The position numbers were made by a program, and so were the translations under genes. From Bradyrhizobium sp. CCBAU 051011 (GTDB taxonomy: Bacteria; Pseudomonadota; Alphaproteobacteria; Rhizobiales; Xanthobacteraceae), in contig NZ_CP022222.1 in assembly GCF_009930815.1 (NCBI RefSeq), positions 8,040,501 through 8,104,500 of the forward strand: a stretch of DNA of 64,000 nucleotides, read 5' to 3'. Position 1 is the first letter of the stretch. Each line of letters opens with the position of its first letter. Shown in pieces: positions 28,068 through 38,009 of this stretch. The notes beneath the pieces are model-generated. The model worked only from the letters and a program-made list of their open reading frames with translations. It did no database searches and was not told the DNA's origin.

Positions 28068-28388
28068 CCGCAATCGCCATAGTCAGACGCCAGCTAACTC
28101 AACCATCAATCAGGAAAATGCGTGTGAAACGAATTGTTCGTTTAAACACAGTTGCTCGATGATGGGCAAGCACGAACGGACGATTGCCCAGCTGCGTCCT
28201 GGTATGCGCGGTACTGGATTGGGACTGAAGAGGTGTGCTCATGAGGTCTGCGAAAAGCTGGACTGGAGGCTCTTCAATGGTCGGTAGACCCAGGGAGGCG
28301 GAGCTTTCGCGTAGTTCTTCGAGGCTGGTCTCGTTTGACAGCATACGCGCGGGCACCCGATCGTGCATTCTCAGTAGGTAGGCTAATC

Positions 28389-28985
28389 ATGAGTTCGGAC
28401 AGCAAATATCAATCGTTAGAGCAGGAACTAGCCGCCGATGATCCGTGGAGGCTCGACGGTAATCCATTCGAACGCGAGCGTCACTCGCAAATGCTCCGGC
28501 TATCGCGCTCGCAAGGAGTGATTTCCCACGCCCTCGAGGTCGGGTGCGCGGCTGGCGCATTTACGGAAATACTAGCACCTCATTGCAAACGGCTCACAGT
28601 CATCGACGTTATGCCGCAAGCGATTGCTCGAGCTCGCCTGCGGACGAAACGGTGGTCGCACATAACCTGGATAGCTTCGGACGTTCAGCAATTTTCGACC
28701 GTCGAGCGGTTTGATTTGATCGTACTGGCCGAAGTCCTCTACTACCTTGGAGGCCTGACCGACATGCGTGCGACTATCCGCAAGTTGGTGCAGATGCTGG
28801 CGCCAGATGGACAGCTGGTTTTTGGGTCAGCCCGAGATACCAACTGCAGACGTTGGGGCCATGCCGCTGGGGCTGAGACTTGCATCCTCATGTTGAAGGA
28901 ATCGTTGGTCGAAGTCGAGCGAGTGAGTTGCCAAGGTCAGTCGGCTAACGAAGACTGCTTGATCTCCTGCTTTCGGCCGAATTGA
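28389..28985 (+). CDS. nodS: NodS, Nod factor N-methyltransferase
   Basis: NodS uses S-adenosylmethionine to N-methylate the deacetylated non-reducing end of the lipochitooligosaccharide precursor. The 198-aa product starts MSSDSKYQSLEQELAADDPW and keeps the SAM motif I ALEVGCAAGAFTE, the motif II region LTVIDVMPQAIARAR, and FDLIVLAEVLYYLGGL. Bradyrhizobium NodS is about 209 aa, so the C-terminus (CLISCFRPN) is slightly short. nodS normally lies in nodABCSUIJ. Here no nodA, B, C, U, I or J is seen on either side, and an IS256 remnant follows immediately. A nod box lies 320 bp upstream. In the gap no nod gene is recognisable, so an internal deletion may have brought the box close. Confidence 0.9.
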   Translation: MSSDSKYQSLEQELAADDPWRLDGNPFERERHSQMLRLSRSQGVISHALEVGCAAGAFTEILAPHCKRLTVIDVMPQAIARARLRTKRWSHITWIASDVQQFSTVERFDLIVLAEVLYYLGGLTDMRATIRKLVQMLAPDGQLVFGSARDTNCRRWGHAAGAETCILMLKESLVEVERVSCQGQSANEDCLISCFRPN

Positions 28986-28992
28986 TACCGGC

Positions 28993-29280
28993 TCAGGAGG
29001 GTGTCAGAACGAGTGTGTAAGCAGGTTTCTGTGAGTCACGACGTTTACACCTGAACTACTGGATCACTGCTTGCTAACTAAGCCTAAAGACCTCACAGGT
29101 GCGGACGGGCTTTTCAAATAGCTGAGGAAGACGCTGATTGAGGGACCTGGTGCGGAGCTGACTGATCACCTTGGCTATGAAAAGGGGGACCCGGACCGGC
29201 AACGGCAACGGGAAATCGGCCAAGAGCAAGAAGAAGATCGTCATGTTCAGCGCTCCACGTTCAAACCTTATTCCGGCTGA
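28993..29280 (+). pseudogene. IS256-family element remnant
   Basis: The left end (GGAGGGTGTCAGAACGAGTG) is followed by a short transposase trace (GAELTDHLGYEKGDPDRQRQ), matching the LTEHLGYEKGDP region of mutator-type transposases. The frame is broken and the rest of the gene is missing. Confidence 0.65.
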
Positions 29281-30337
29281 TAAGTTGCCCGGGCGTCAGT
29301 CATGCAGGTCCTTCCGGACCAAGTGAGGTGCCGTGCAAGCAGCAGTACTTCAACTACCTTTTCTTATAGGCTTACTCCGGTTGGTCCTAATGCCTTGAGC
29401 CGATTCATTCGCGAGAAACAGTTTTCTAGCCGATGGGGCGGCGACGTCCAGGTTGAAGGTGTCTTGTCATATTCACCGCCAAGAACTTCAGCGCGCGGGC
29501 ATTGCCCAGATCAACTCACTGAGGCGTGGCGGTCGCCGCTGCCGCGCAGCTGTGCCGAGGGGACCTCGGCCATCGCCTGCTTGCTACCCGCAATGCCGCG
29601 AAACATGCCCCTGCCACGCCGCTCGATCTCCGCATACTTGCTCCGCACGCGCCTCGGGAATGGGAAAGTCGATATATCGCAGCTGTTGGCCATCGAGCGG
29701 CACGCCCTGCCCTGAGCATGAGCCGCCAGTCTTGGCGAAATGAACCGCGCCCTTCTTGCCTTTCACCTGCGTGATCGAGCCGTTGGGCAATCGCAGCAAG
29801 CTCTTGTTCAACTTGATCCCGGTCAGCACGAAGGCAGCCGCGCGACAGATCGCCCGGTTGGGTGCCGTTAATGCTGTTTTATCATCCGCAGTGCGTCGAG
29901 AGCGCGCGGGTTCCTGCTACTGCGCGGCTACGTTTCCAAGAATACCAGCCGGTTCAACTCGGCAAATACATTCCATGGCATATCGCGTACCAGCCCTCGA
30001 ATGTGGCTTTTATTCAAAACGTCATCGCGCCTTCGAGCCAGCTCGCGGATCAAGAGGCCGAGCGCAAGGAATGAATCGTTGAGCGTCTTGCAGTAATGCA
30101 GCGCGTGATCAGCGCGTCCGCATCCATCTTCGCGATCGGCGCGACGCGGATTTCTTTATCGTGTCCTATGGTCAGTCACTGAGTTCGTCGCGCACGGTTC
30201 TAGACTCTGGCTCGGGAGTCACGGCAGTGCCATCAACCCACAATGCCCCGTCGCGCTGGCGCCAACGCTCCGATTTCACTGTACGCATCCGGCGACGGCC
30301 CCTGGTCAGGTCGCTTTGGGCGGATAGCCGATTGCGC
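29281..30337. other. Degraded DNA between IS256 remnant and IS66
   Basis: About 1050 bp with short overlapping ORFs (for example 29584-29829 minus). They look like fragments of older mobile or metabolic genes, but none can be named. Confidence 0.4.
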
Positions 30338-30900
30338 TCAGGCGGCGTGAGCGACGCTCTGCGGGCGCCAGTTCCAAGGCAGGAGTTCGTGGATGCGCCT
30401 GGCGGGATGATCCGGCAGGCGCGCCAGCACGTCGGCGAGCCAAGCCTGCGGATCGATGTCGTTGAGCTTGGCGGTGGCGATGAGGGTGTAGATCGCCGCC
30501 GCACGGCGTCCGCCCTCATCGGAGCCGGCGAAGGTCCAATTTCTTCTGCCGACGGCGACAGCCCGTAGCTCGCGCTCGGCGGCATTGTTGGACATGCACA
30601 GGCGACCGTCATCGAGGAAGCGGGTGAAGGCATCCCAGCGGCTGAGGCAGTAATTGATCGCCTTGGTCGTGTCGCTGTTCCTGGAGAGACTGGCGCGCTG
30701 CTCGTGTAACCACGCCTGAAGCTCGACGATCAGGGGACGGCTGCGCTCCTGGCGCACGCACAGGCGCTCTTGCGGCGCGAGACCGTTGATCTCGCGCTCG
30801 ATGGCGAACAGTACGTCGATGCGCTTGATCGCCTCGGCCGCGATCGGTGCCTTGCTGAGCCGCGCGAGATCGAAGAACTTGCGCCGGCCGTGCGCCCAGC

Positions 30901-32898
30901 TTGCGTCAGGATAAGTCCTGGAAAGGAGGAAGAATGTGATCTGAAACCTTTCATCGTGACCCAGAGGGTTCGACGCCCTCCCGGCAAAGGCGGAGCCCGC
31001 CAGCCGGAAGCGAGTCTTGCATGGGTGACGGCAACGTCGCTCGTGAAGCGTAGACAGCGGGTACCAAAGCCCTGTGGCAAGCCTCGAAATCATGGTCGTG
31101 CTGAAGCCTTCGCCGTGTTGGGTCCGGGGGCAGCACCGGGAAAGCCGCTATGGCCAGGCTCATCGGTTCGGCCGGGGTCTCCGAGCAGGGCAAAGGTGCG
31201 GGATGGGTCACCAGGAAACCTGAGAGATCCCGTTGGTGTCCACATGGAAAGCTGGCGCGGAGCACCGGCCTCAACAACGCTCCAGGCCTGGTGTCCCGAC
31301 TTGGCGGGCATCGGGAGCGCGCATGCGAACACGAAACACCAAGGCATGTGGAATCCGGAGGCGAAGACATAAGCTGACGGACATGCGCAGCGGGAAGTCG
31401 TAGCGGCTTCGTAGTACTGAGGAAGGCGGGGAACTGGGCTTACCGGGACCCACTGGAGGGAAGGGAGTCGCCACGCGTTAAGACCATTGACGAGAAACAC
31501 GGGAGGGAACGCTGAGTCCTGCAAACCTGTCCACGAAACGACAATGGATAGCCGATCTGGCGAGGAAACATCCCGAGCGGGTGCTGACCTCGCTGCATCA
31601 CCTGATCGACCGTGAATGGATGCTCGAAGCCTATCGCCTGACGCGCAAGGATGGCGCGCCCGGCATCGACGGCATGACGGCGACCGATTATGAGGCGAAC
31701 CTGGAGGTCAATCTTGATGATCTCCTGGCGCGCATCAAATCCGGCCGATACGTCGCGCCGCCGGTGCGACGGCACTATATCCCGAAAGCAGATGGCACCG
31801 AACGGCCACTGGGTATCCCGACATTGGAAGACAAGGTGGCGCAGCGGGCGATTCTCCTGCTGCTGGAGCCGATCTACGAGACGGACTTCTTGCCGTGCTC
31901 GTACGGCTTCCGACCGGGACGGTCGGCCCATGAGGCCCTGCACGCGCTACGTAATGGGTTCATGGAGCAAGGGCTGCGCTGGGTGGTGGACGTCGATATC
32001 TCGAAATACTTCGACACCATCGACCACGCGCACCTGCGCCGATTCCTCGATCAGCGAGTCACGGACGGCGTCGTCCGGAGGATGATCGACAAATGGCTGA
32101 AGGCGGGGGTGCTCGAAAAGGGCGTCCTGCGCCGCACGACTGGTGGAACGCCCCAAGGCGGCGTGATCTCGCCACTGCTTGCAAACATCTACCTGCACTA
32201 CGTGCTGGATGAATGGTTCGAGCAGGTGGCACGACCGCGGCTCAAGGGGCGGTGCCTTCTGGTTCGATACGCTGATGACGCGGTGATCGCCTTCGAGGAC
32301 CATCTGTCCGGCAAGCGATTGCTGAATGTGATGGGTAAGCGGCTCAGTCGGTACGGACTTCAACTCCATCCGACCAAGACCCGCTTCGTAGACTTCCGGT
32401 TCAAACGCCCTGATGGGCGTCATCCTGCGACGGCGGGGACCACATTTAACTTCCTTGGCTTCACCCATGTGTGGGGTCAAGAATGTGGTCCGGCAGATAA
32501 CGGCAAAAGACCGTTATGCTCGCGCGCTGGCTTCCGTGACGGAATGGTGTCGGCTCAACCTGCATCGTCCGTTCCGGGAACAGCACGCCCATCTGTCACG
32601 GGTGATCCGGGGGCACTGCGCCTACTACGGCATCTCCGGAAACGGCCGACGGATTAGATGGTATCACCACCAGCTCACGCGGATATGGAAGAAATGGCTC
32701 GCACGGCGTGGCCGCCACAGCAATCTGCCGTGGTCACGCTTCCGGGCCATGCTCGCGCGACATCCGCTGCCGCCAGCCAAGATCGTCCACCAATATGCCG
32801 CTCCGTGAGCGAAGCTTACGCGTGAAGAACCGGATGCGGGTAATCCGCTCGTCCGGGTCTGTGAGGGGCGGGGATGGCAACATCCCCGCCTACTCGGC
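30901..32898 (+). mobile_element. Group II intron inserted in IS66 tnpC
   Basis: The 5' end reads TTGCGTCAGG directly after tnpC sequence. The 3' end has domain V (about 32828-32863, AACCGGATGCGGGTAATCCG and partner CGTCCGGGT) and domain VI (about 32866-32895, a GGGGCGGGGATG/CATCCCCGCC hairpin), ending at CTACTCGGC before tnpC resumes with ACGCGGCC. It encodes a reverse transcriptase/maturase on the plus strand. Boundaries were set by rejoining the tnpC frame and may be off by one or two bases. Confidence 0.8.
31581..32808 (+). pseudogene. Group II intron reverse transcriptase/maturase, frameshifted
   Basis: The RT domain is recognisable from RLTRKDGAPGIDGMTATDYE through GFRPGRSAHEALHAL, VDVDISKYFDTIDH and GGTPQGGVISPLLANIYLHY to the active site VRYADDAVIAF. 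Homology continues upstream of the GTG at 31581 to about 31510 (LSPANLSTKRQWIADLARKH) without an obvious ATG. Near 32480 the frame breaks (THVWGQECG / GVKNVVRQITAKDRYARAL), and the maturase X domain, ending PAKIVHQYAAP, continues in another frame to 32808. No endonuclease domain is present. The enzyme is probably inactive unless the shift is an assembly error. Confidence 0.82.
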
Positions 32899-33098
32899 AC
32901 GCGGCCTCAATGATCGGACTTGGCTTGCGATTGGCCTCGTAGAGCCTGCCGAAGCCGGCATAGGCATCCGCCTGCATCAGCCCGGCATAACCCGCCAGGT
33001 GCTGCTCCGGATGCTCCCCACCACGATCCGGCGAATAGAAGAACGCGGCCGCCGGCGGATCGGGACCGGCAAACGGGCGGTCGTCGCGCACATAATGA

Positions 33099-34388
33099 GA
33101 TGGACGGTCCCCGCCCTGATAAGCTGCAAAAGAGCACCCAGAAGGAGAACGAGCTATGGCTATGATGACAATCGGGCTTGATATCTCGAAGAGCTGGTTT
33201 CAAATCCACTGGATTACGGCGGATGGAGAAATTATCCGCAAGAAGCTCGCCCGCGGGAAGGTTCTCGATTTCTTTTCACGGCTCCAAGTTGTCTCGTTGG
33301 TCTTGAGGCTTGCGGCAGCGCTCATCATTGGGCTCGTGAACTAATAAAGCTTGAACACAAAGCACGTCTTATGCCGGCTCGCTACGTGCGAGCCTACGTG
33401 AAGACAAACAAGCATGATGCCGCTGATGCGGAGGCGTGCTGGGAAGCCATCCAACGACCTGGCATGCGTTTCGTCCCCGTAAAGAGTGTCGAACAACAAG
33501 GAATTTTGATGCTACATCGCACGCGCGACTTGCTTATTCGACAACGCACAGGCGCGATAAATGCTCTGCGTGGTCATTTGGGCGAGTTGGGCATCGTGGC
33601 CGGAAAGGGAAAAGCGAACGCGAGAGAGCTCATGACACTCGTGGACGTTGACGAGCGCATTCCACAGAGCGCGCGCAGCGCCCTGTCAATCCTTGTCGAT
33701 CAGATCGAAGACCTTGAGCTTCACATTGAAGGCTACGAGAAGATGATCCTTGCAACTGCCAAAGACAATGAAGTCTGTCGGCGTCTCATGAAGATGGCTG
33801 GCATCGGCCCATTTGCTGCCACCGCCCTGGCGGCATCTGTCGACCATCCACAACAGTTCGCTTCGGCAAGGCATTTCGCTGCCTGGCTTGGATTAGTACC
33901 AAAGCAGCATTCGACCGGGGGCAAGGAGCGGTTGGGCGGTATCAGTAAGCGCGGCGACGGATACATTCGCAAATTGTTGATACATGGCGCTAGAGCAGCC
34001 GTTCATCGCGTCCGTATCCATCGGGTGACAAATACCTGGATAACAGAGTTGCTAGGCAGGCGTCCATTCAACGTGGTGACAGTCGCGCTTGCTCACAAAA
34101 CTGCCCGGATCGCTTGGGCGATCATGGCCAATGGTGAAGATTACCGCGCGCGAGCATAAGTCGAGCACGGTTCCGTTTGCGAGGGCAACAGCAGAGTGAT
34201 GGCAACCGGTCGGACCGGGGTCGGCTAAGCCCGTTGGACCTATCGAGTCTCGAGCTCGCCAACATAATTGGACGCCGATCCGCGGATCTCATCAAGGCTC
34301 GTGGCAACGCCATAAAGCCGGATAGATAGCTGCAAACGATCGTTAGCCGGAACAAAGCAAATGGCCTTGCACAGCGGGGACCGTCCAT
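33099..34388 (+). mobile_element. IS110-family (IS1111-type) element inside tnpC
   Basis: An element of about 1290 bp bounded by inverted repeats ATGGACGGTCCCCGC (33099-33113 and, inverted, ending at 34388). Both sides are tnpC sequence, so it is an insertion. It holds one broken transposase gene on the plus strand. Confidence 0.82.
33156..34159 (+). pseudogene. IS110-family transposase, one frameshift
   Basis: The N-terminal DEDD part starts MAMMTIGLDISKSWFQIHWI, with the first Asp. Near 33285 one base seems lost: the frame ends at 33344, while homology continues in another frame as LVGLEACGSAHHWARELIK, then YVRAYVKTNKHDAADAEACW. The C-terminal Transposase_20 domain (MAGIGPFAATALAASV, FAAWLGLVPKQHSTGGKERL) is complete to 34159. 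Confidence 0.88.
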
Positions 34389-35278
34389 AGATAGGTCCAG
34401 AGCCGGCCGGTCCGGGTCTTGCCCTTGGCCAGGACCGGTACCGTGGTGTCGTCCGCGTGGATGCGTTCGGCCGCAAAGACATGGCTCCGGATCGCGTCGA
34501 CCAGTGGCATCAGGGTTGCCGCGGAGGCGCCCACCCAGTCCGCGAGCGTCGAGACGTCGAGGTCGATGCCTTCGCGATGATAGACCTCGCTCTGACGGTT
34601 GAGCGGCAGGTGCAGGCCGTACTTGGCGAACAGGACATGGGCCAGCAGCCTGGGTCCCGCACGCCCGCGTGCAATCGGATGCGACGGAGCCGGCGGCTGG
34701 CTGATCGCTTCGCAGGCCCGGCAGACGAGCTTCTCGCGCACGTGCTGGACCACCTTCCACTGGCGCGGAACGAGCTCCAGCGTCTCGGTCACATCCTCGC
34801 CGAGCTTGCGCAATCGGTTGTCGCCGCAGCATGGGCAGGTCGCAGGCATTGGATACACAAGGCGCTCCCGCGGCAGATGCTCCGGCAGCGGCCGGCGGGC
34901 TGGCTTGCGGCGCTCGAACGATGGCACCGCAATCTTCTCGGCTACCATCTGCGCCGCCGTCTCGGCTTGCGCGGCGTTCTCCTCGAGATCGGCGAGCTGC
35001 AGCTCGAGCTGGTCCAGCAATGCGCCGCGCTCGGAGGACTGTCCGAACTGCTCGTGCCGCAGCTTCTTGATCGTGAGCTTGAGCTTCTCGATCAGCAATA
35101 TCCGCGCCTGCGCCTCCGCTTCCGCGGCCAACCGGGCCGCGCGCTCGGCGCGCAGCATCGCCTTCAGCGTGGTTACATCGTCGGGGAGAGAATCATCGGC
35201 GCCTATCGCCGACCAGAGAATCACAATACAGACGCCGTGTCCGAACTACCGATCGATGATCGATTCAAATCCCGGCGA

Positions 35279-35629
35279 TCAGCCCGCCGCCTGCGGGCGC
35301 CAGGTGTGTTGCGGCATCCGCCAGTCGATGCCCTCAAGCAGGTAGCCAAGCTGGGCTGGGGTGATGGTCACCACGCCATCGGCCGACAACGGCCAGAGGA
35401 AGCGGCCGCGCTCCAGTCGCTTGGCATAAAGCGACATGCCGAGCCCATCATGCCAAAGGATCTTGATCAGCTTGCCGCTCTTGCCACGGAACACGTAGAG
35501 GTCGCCGCCGTGGGGGTCGCGCCTAAAGGCTTCCTGCACCAGCAACGCCAGCGAGTTCATGCCGCGCCGCATGTCGGTGTGGCCAGTCGCAATCCACACC
35601 CGCACGCCCGAAGCAATGGGGATCATCAC
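35279..35629 (-). CDS. tnpB: IS66 accessory protein TnpB
   Basis: A 116-aa protein of the IS66 Orf2 family: GVRVWIATGHTDMRRGMNSL, DLYVFRGKSGKLIKILWHDG, and LYAKRLERGRFLWP. It overlaps tnpA by 4 nt. It is needed with TnpA and TnpC for transposition in IS66 elements. The frame is intact. Confidence 0.92.
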   Translation of the reverse strand: MMIPIASGVRVWIATGHTDMRRGMNSLALLVQEAFRRDPHGGDLYVFRGKSGKLIKILWHDGLGMSLYAKRLERGRFLWPLSADGVVTITPAQLGYLLEGIDWRMPQHTWRPQAAG

Positions 35630-36051
35630 CGCTGTCCATCGGCCAGTGCCGCGACCGCGGCCTTCAGCATCGCCGCGTCGACCGTGCCGGTGATCCGCAT
35701 CCGAGCCCCAGCCGCAAACTCGATCTCGATCGCCCCGCTGCTGGCCGGACCGACTGGACCAGGCGTCGCCCCCAAGTCCGGGACCACCCTCGCTGGTACA
35801 AAGCCCATTTGTTGCGCGGCGGCATCCTTCGGCTCAGGGCGAAACAACCGTCGCCAACGCAGTAGCAACGAGCGCGAAACGCCGTATCGCCGCGCCGTCG
35901 CCGCAACCTGGCGCGGCGCCTGTAAGCTCTCCAGGACTATCTTGCGCTTCTCGTCCTCGGACCAGCGGCGCCGCCGGCCGGTCTCCACCACTTCAAGCCG
36001 TTCGACTTGGGCACTGCGCCTATCACTGTCCATAAGGACAGTTCTCAACAC
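35626..36051 (-). CDS. tnpA: IS66 accessory protein TnpA
   Basis: A 141-aa HTH protein: RRRWSEDEKRKIVLESLQAP followed by the helix-turn-helix ARRYGVSRSLLLRWRRLF, and a C-terminal region with EIEFAAGARMRITGTVD. It is the first gene of the IS66 operon. A shorter start inside (MDSDRRSAQVERLEVVETGR) is also possible. Confidence 0.9.
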   Translation of the reverse strand: MLRTVLMDSDRRSAQVERLEVVETGRRRRWSEDEKRKIVLESLQAPRQVAATARRYGVSRSLLLRWRRLFRPEPKDAAAQQMGFVPARVVPDLGATPGPVGPASSGAIEIEFAAGARMRITGTVDAAMLKAAVAALADGQR

Positions 36052-36083
36052 CGCGCCTCATTCGGCAAGGTGGCCGCCACCGG

Positions 36084-37663
36084 CTTACGATTACCCACAT
36101 TTTTGAGTCAGAGTTTTGCTCCCGTTGCGATATCGATGAATCGCGATAATCCGCGCCACATGATCAGATTCCCTGGTGGCGGATCGTTGGCGCGGGCGAG
36201 ATAGCCGCCGAGCCTGGCGATCTTGATGAGATAATGCGACAATGTTTTTCGTTGTGTGCTGACTGGATTCTTGTCTTTGACGAGCCGATCAAGCAATTGG
36301 ATTTCAGCTTTGGTCAGCACAAATTCCGGTGAAGCATTTGGCGCTGAACGATTGAGCATCGTCATCCAAAAAATGCGCCAGCTCACAACGCAGAATACCG
36401 AGATCAGATTCGTCAATCGCTGAGCAGTCCGCAGTTGCGAGTCCTCTGCCCTACAGCCGGATTTGAGTATCTTGTGGAAGACCTCGATCTTCCATCGCAG
36501 GGAATACCATTCGAGTTTCTCGATCGCATCCCCGCGCGATTGCACCGGAAGATCGGTCAGGAGTTTCCATTCAATCTTTTTTCTGTTCTTTGGCGCTCCT
36601 CTTTCATCAGCGTGGATCACCGTCAAAGTCAAAGCTGGATACCGCGACTGCTTGCCTATCGGTGGCAGAATACGGATTTTGCGATACCGGATTTCAAGAA
36701 CAGCCTGATCTGGATTGCCCTTGCTATCCTGGACTTCGATCCGGTGGAGACCTTTGACCAAGACCTCATCCATTATCGTTGCAACGGTATGATCGCCATC
36801 GCCTGCCAGGCGATTGACACAGGTTCTTACCAAGAAATGCGTTCCAACCTCTTGGGCGGCGCAAAACAATTCATAAATATCGGCCTCACGATCACCGATA
36901 TGGATGCATTGCGATGGCTTCTCGAAAAGCTCCGTGGATTGCTTGAGGTTCTCCAGCCACCGAATGCTCTCCTTGGTTTCAATGGGGATCCGTGTCAGGT
37001 TGACCTCGCGCCTGAGCGCAGCGACCCCTCTGAATTTCTTTCTGGTCCAGAACTTCACAGCGCTGAGCCCCAGTGGAAGCCCATCGAGGGTCACCGCAAG
37101 GCTCGAATGCATCAATATTCCGCATGTCGTGTACGTTTGGGGTTTTCCGTCCAATCTTCGAGAGTTGCTTTTGGGGATGCGCTTAATCATCCCGATCAGA
37201 TCCGGGCGCTCCCTTTGATAGGTGAATTCGGTCGTATCATGCAGAACAAGAACAGGTCCCTTCGCAGCCGCGATGCGTTCCCGCGTCGATTTAAAATGAC
37301 CAGACAGGATGTCGGCCTCGCTTACTCGTTCATTTGGAGAAGAAACGATAGGCCGCCTTGGTATTCGCCCAGTCTTGGCAAACCATAGGAATGCTCTGGC
37401 CGACGTCTCCACCAATCTGCTTCAGCAGCATGCGAAATCTCTCGCCAAGCCGAGCGTCCTGGAATTCGCACAGCGCAGCTTCACGGTCAAACCAGGTCAC
37501 CGCGTCAGACGCCGACCGATGCGCCTTCTCATCCCGGGCGCGTGAAGTCAGTCCCATAGAGCACCTCTTCTCGAATCAGGTGCCCATCAAAGAATCACAA
37601 GCGATTCTAGCGACTCAAGTTTTTCGGCTCAGTGCACCTCAAAAAAATGTGGGTAGTCGTAAG
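36084..37663 (-). mobile_element. IS4-family (IS50/Tn5-like) insertion sequence
   Basis: A 1580-bp element with inverted ends CTTACGATTACCCACATTTT and, inverted, CTTACGACTACCCACATTTT. It is flanked by a perfect 9-bp direct repeat CGCCACCGG (36075-36083 and 37664-37672), the duplication size of Tn5-like elements. It lies beside the tnpA end of IS66. Confidence 0.92.
36108..37557 (-). pseudogene. IS50-like transposase with one frameshift
   Basis: The N-terminal part (37557-37330) reads REAALCEFQDARLGERFRML to CQDWANTKAAYRFFS. The frame then changes, and the rest (NERVSEADILSGHFKSTRER ... to 36108) continues with the catalytic regions VLHDTTEFTY, HIGDREADIYELF and the YREK-like WYSLRWKIEVFHKILKSGC. 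Joined, it is a full Tn5-type transposase of about 475 aa. The break near 37330 probably inactivates it. Confidence 0.88.
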
Positions 37664-38009
37664 CGCCACCGGATGCGTACATTTCACTTCGGCTTTGTGG
37701 CATAACGGATATTGCCGCCGTTGTGCTGGCTCGACCCGATCGAGAATTACCCAAGGCGGACGCCTCAACTGCGCGATACGACTTCCATTGCGCCCTGAAG
37801 GCAACTGAATCGCGCCTCGAAGTTATCTGCTGGCGGCGCGTTTCTTGCGCAAACAGCGGCCGATGCCATTGAGCGTTCGTCTGTCCAGTGCGGGCATCAA
37901 GCCCACCAAAACGGCTCGCCACGCGCGACGTTTTCTCGTAGTCCATACACCTTACAAGCACATTCATGCGCTCTTCGCAGACGCTGTAACTGCACAGGCT
38001 AAGAAAACT

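Larger units (their letters stand above)
30338..35224 (-). pseudogene. tnpC: IS66 TnpC transposase, split into three pieces
   Basis: Piece 1 (35224 to about 34389) has the coiled coil, the zinc-finger region (ATCPCCGDNRLRKLGEDVTE) and the start of the DDE domain (HADDTTVPVLAKGKTRTGRL). Piece 2 (about 33098-32899) continues with RDDRPFAGPDPPAAAFFYSP and ends at PIIEAAC. Piece 3 (about 30900-30338) resumes at WAHGRRKFFDLARL and holds the C-terminal half with NNAAERELRAVAVGRRNWTF. Rejoining the pieces gives an almost uninterrupted IS66 transposase. The group II intron lies between the Cys and Trp codons of EAAC/WAHG and is in the opposite orientation to tnpC, so it cannot be spliced from the tnpC mRNA. 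Confidence 0.88.
30338..36051 (-). mobile_element. IS66-family element interrupted by two other elements
   Basis: The order tnpA (36051-35626), tnpB (35629-35279), tnpC (from 35224) on the minus strand is that of IS66. tnpC is split by an IS110/IS1111-type element (33099-34388) and a group II intron (30901-32898), and resumes to end at 30338. The terminal repeats of the IS66 element could not be placed. Confidence 0.88.

Noticed and set aside
28099..28368. Minus-strand 89-codon ORF between nod box and nodS
   Set aside because: It opposes the nod box transcript, has no ribosome binding site and no known family. The plus strand there also shows no clear nodC or nodY remnant.
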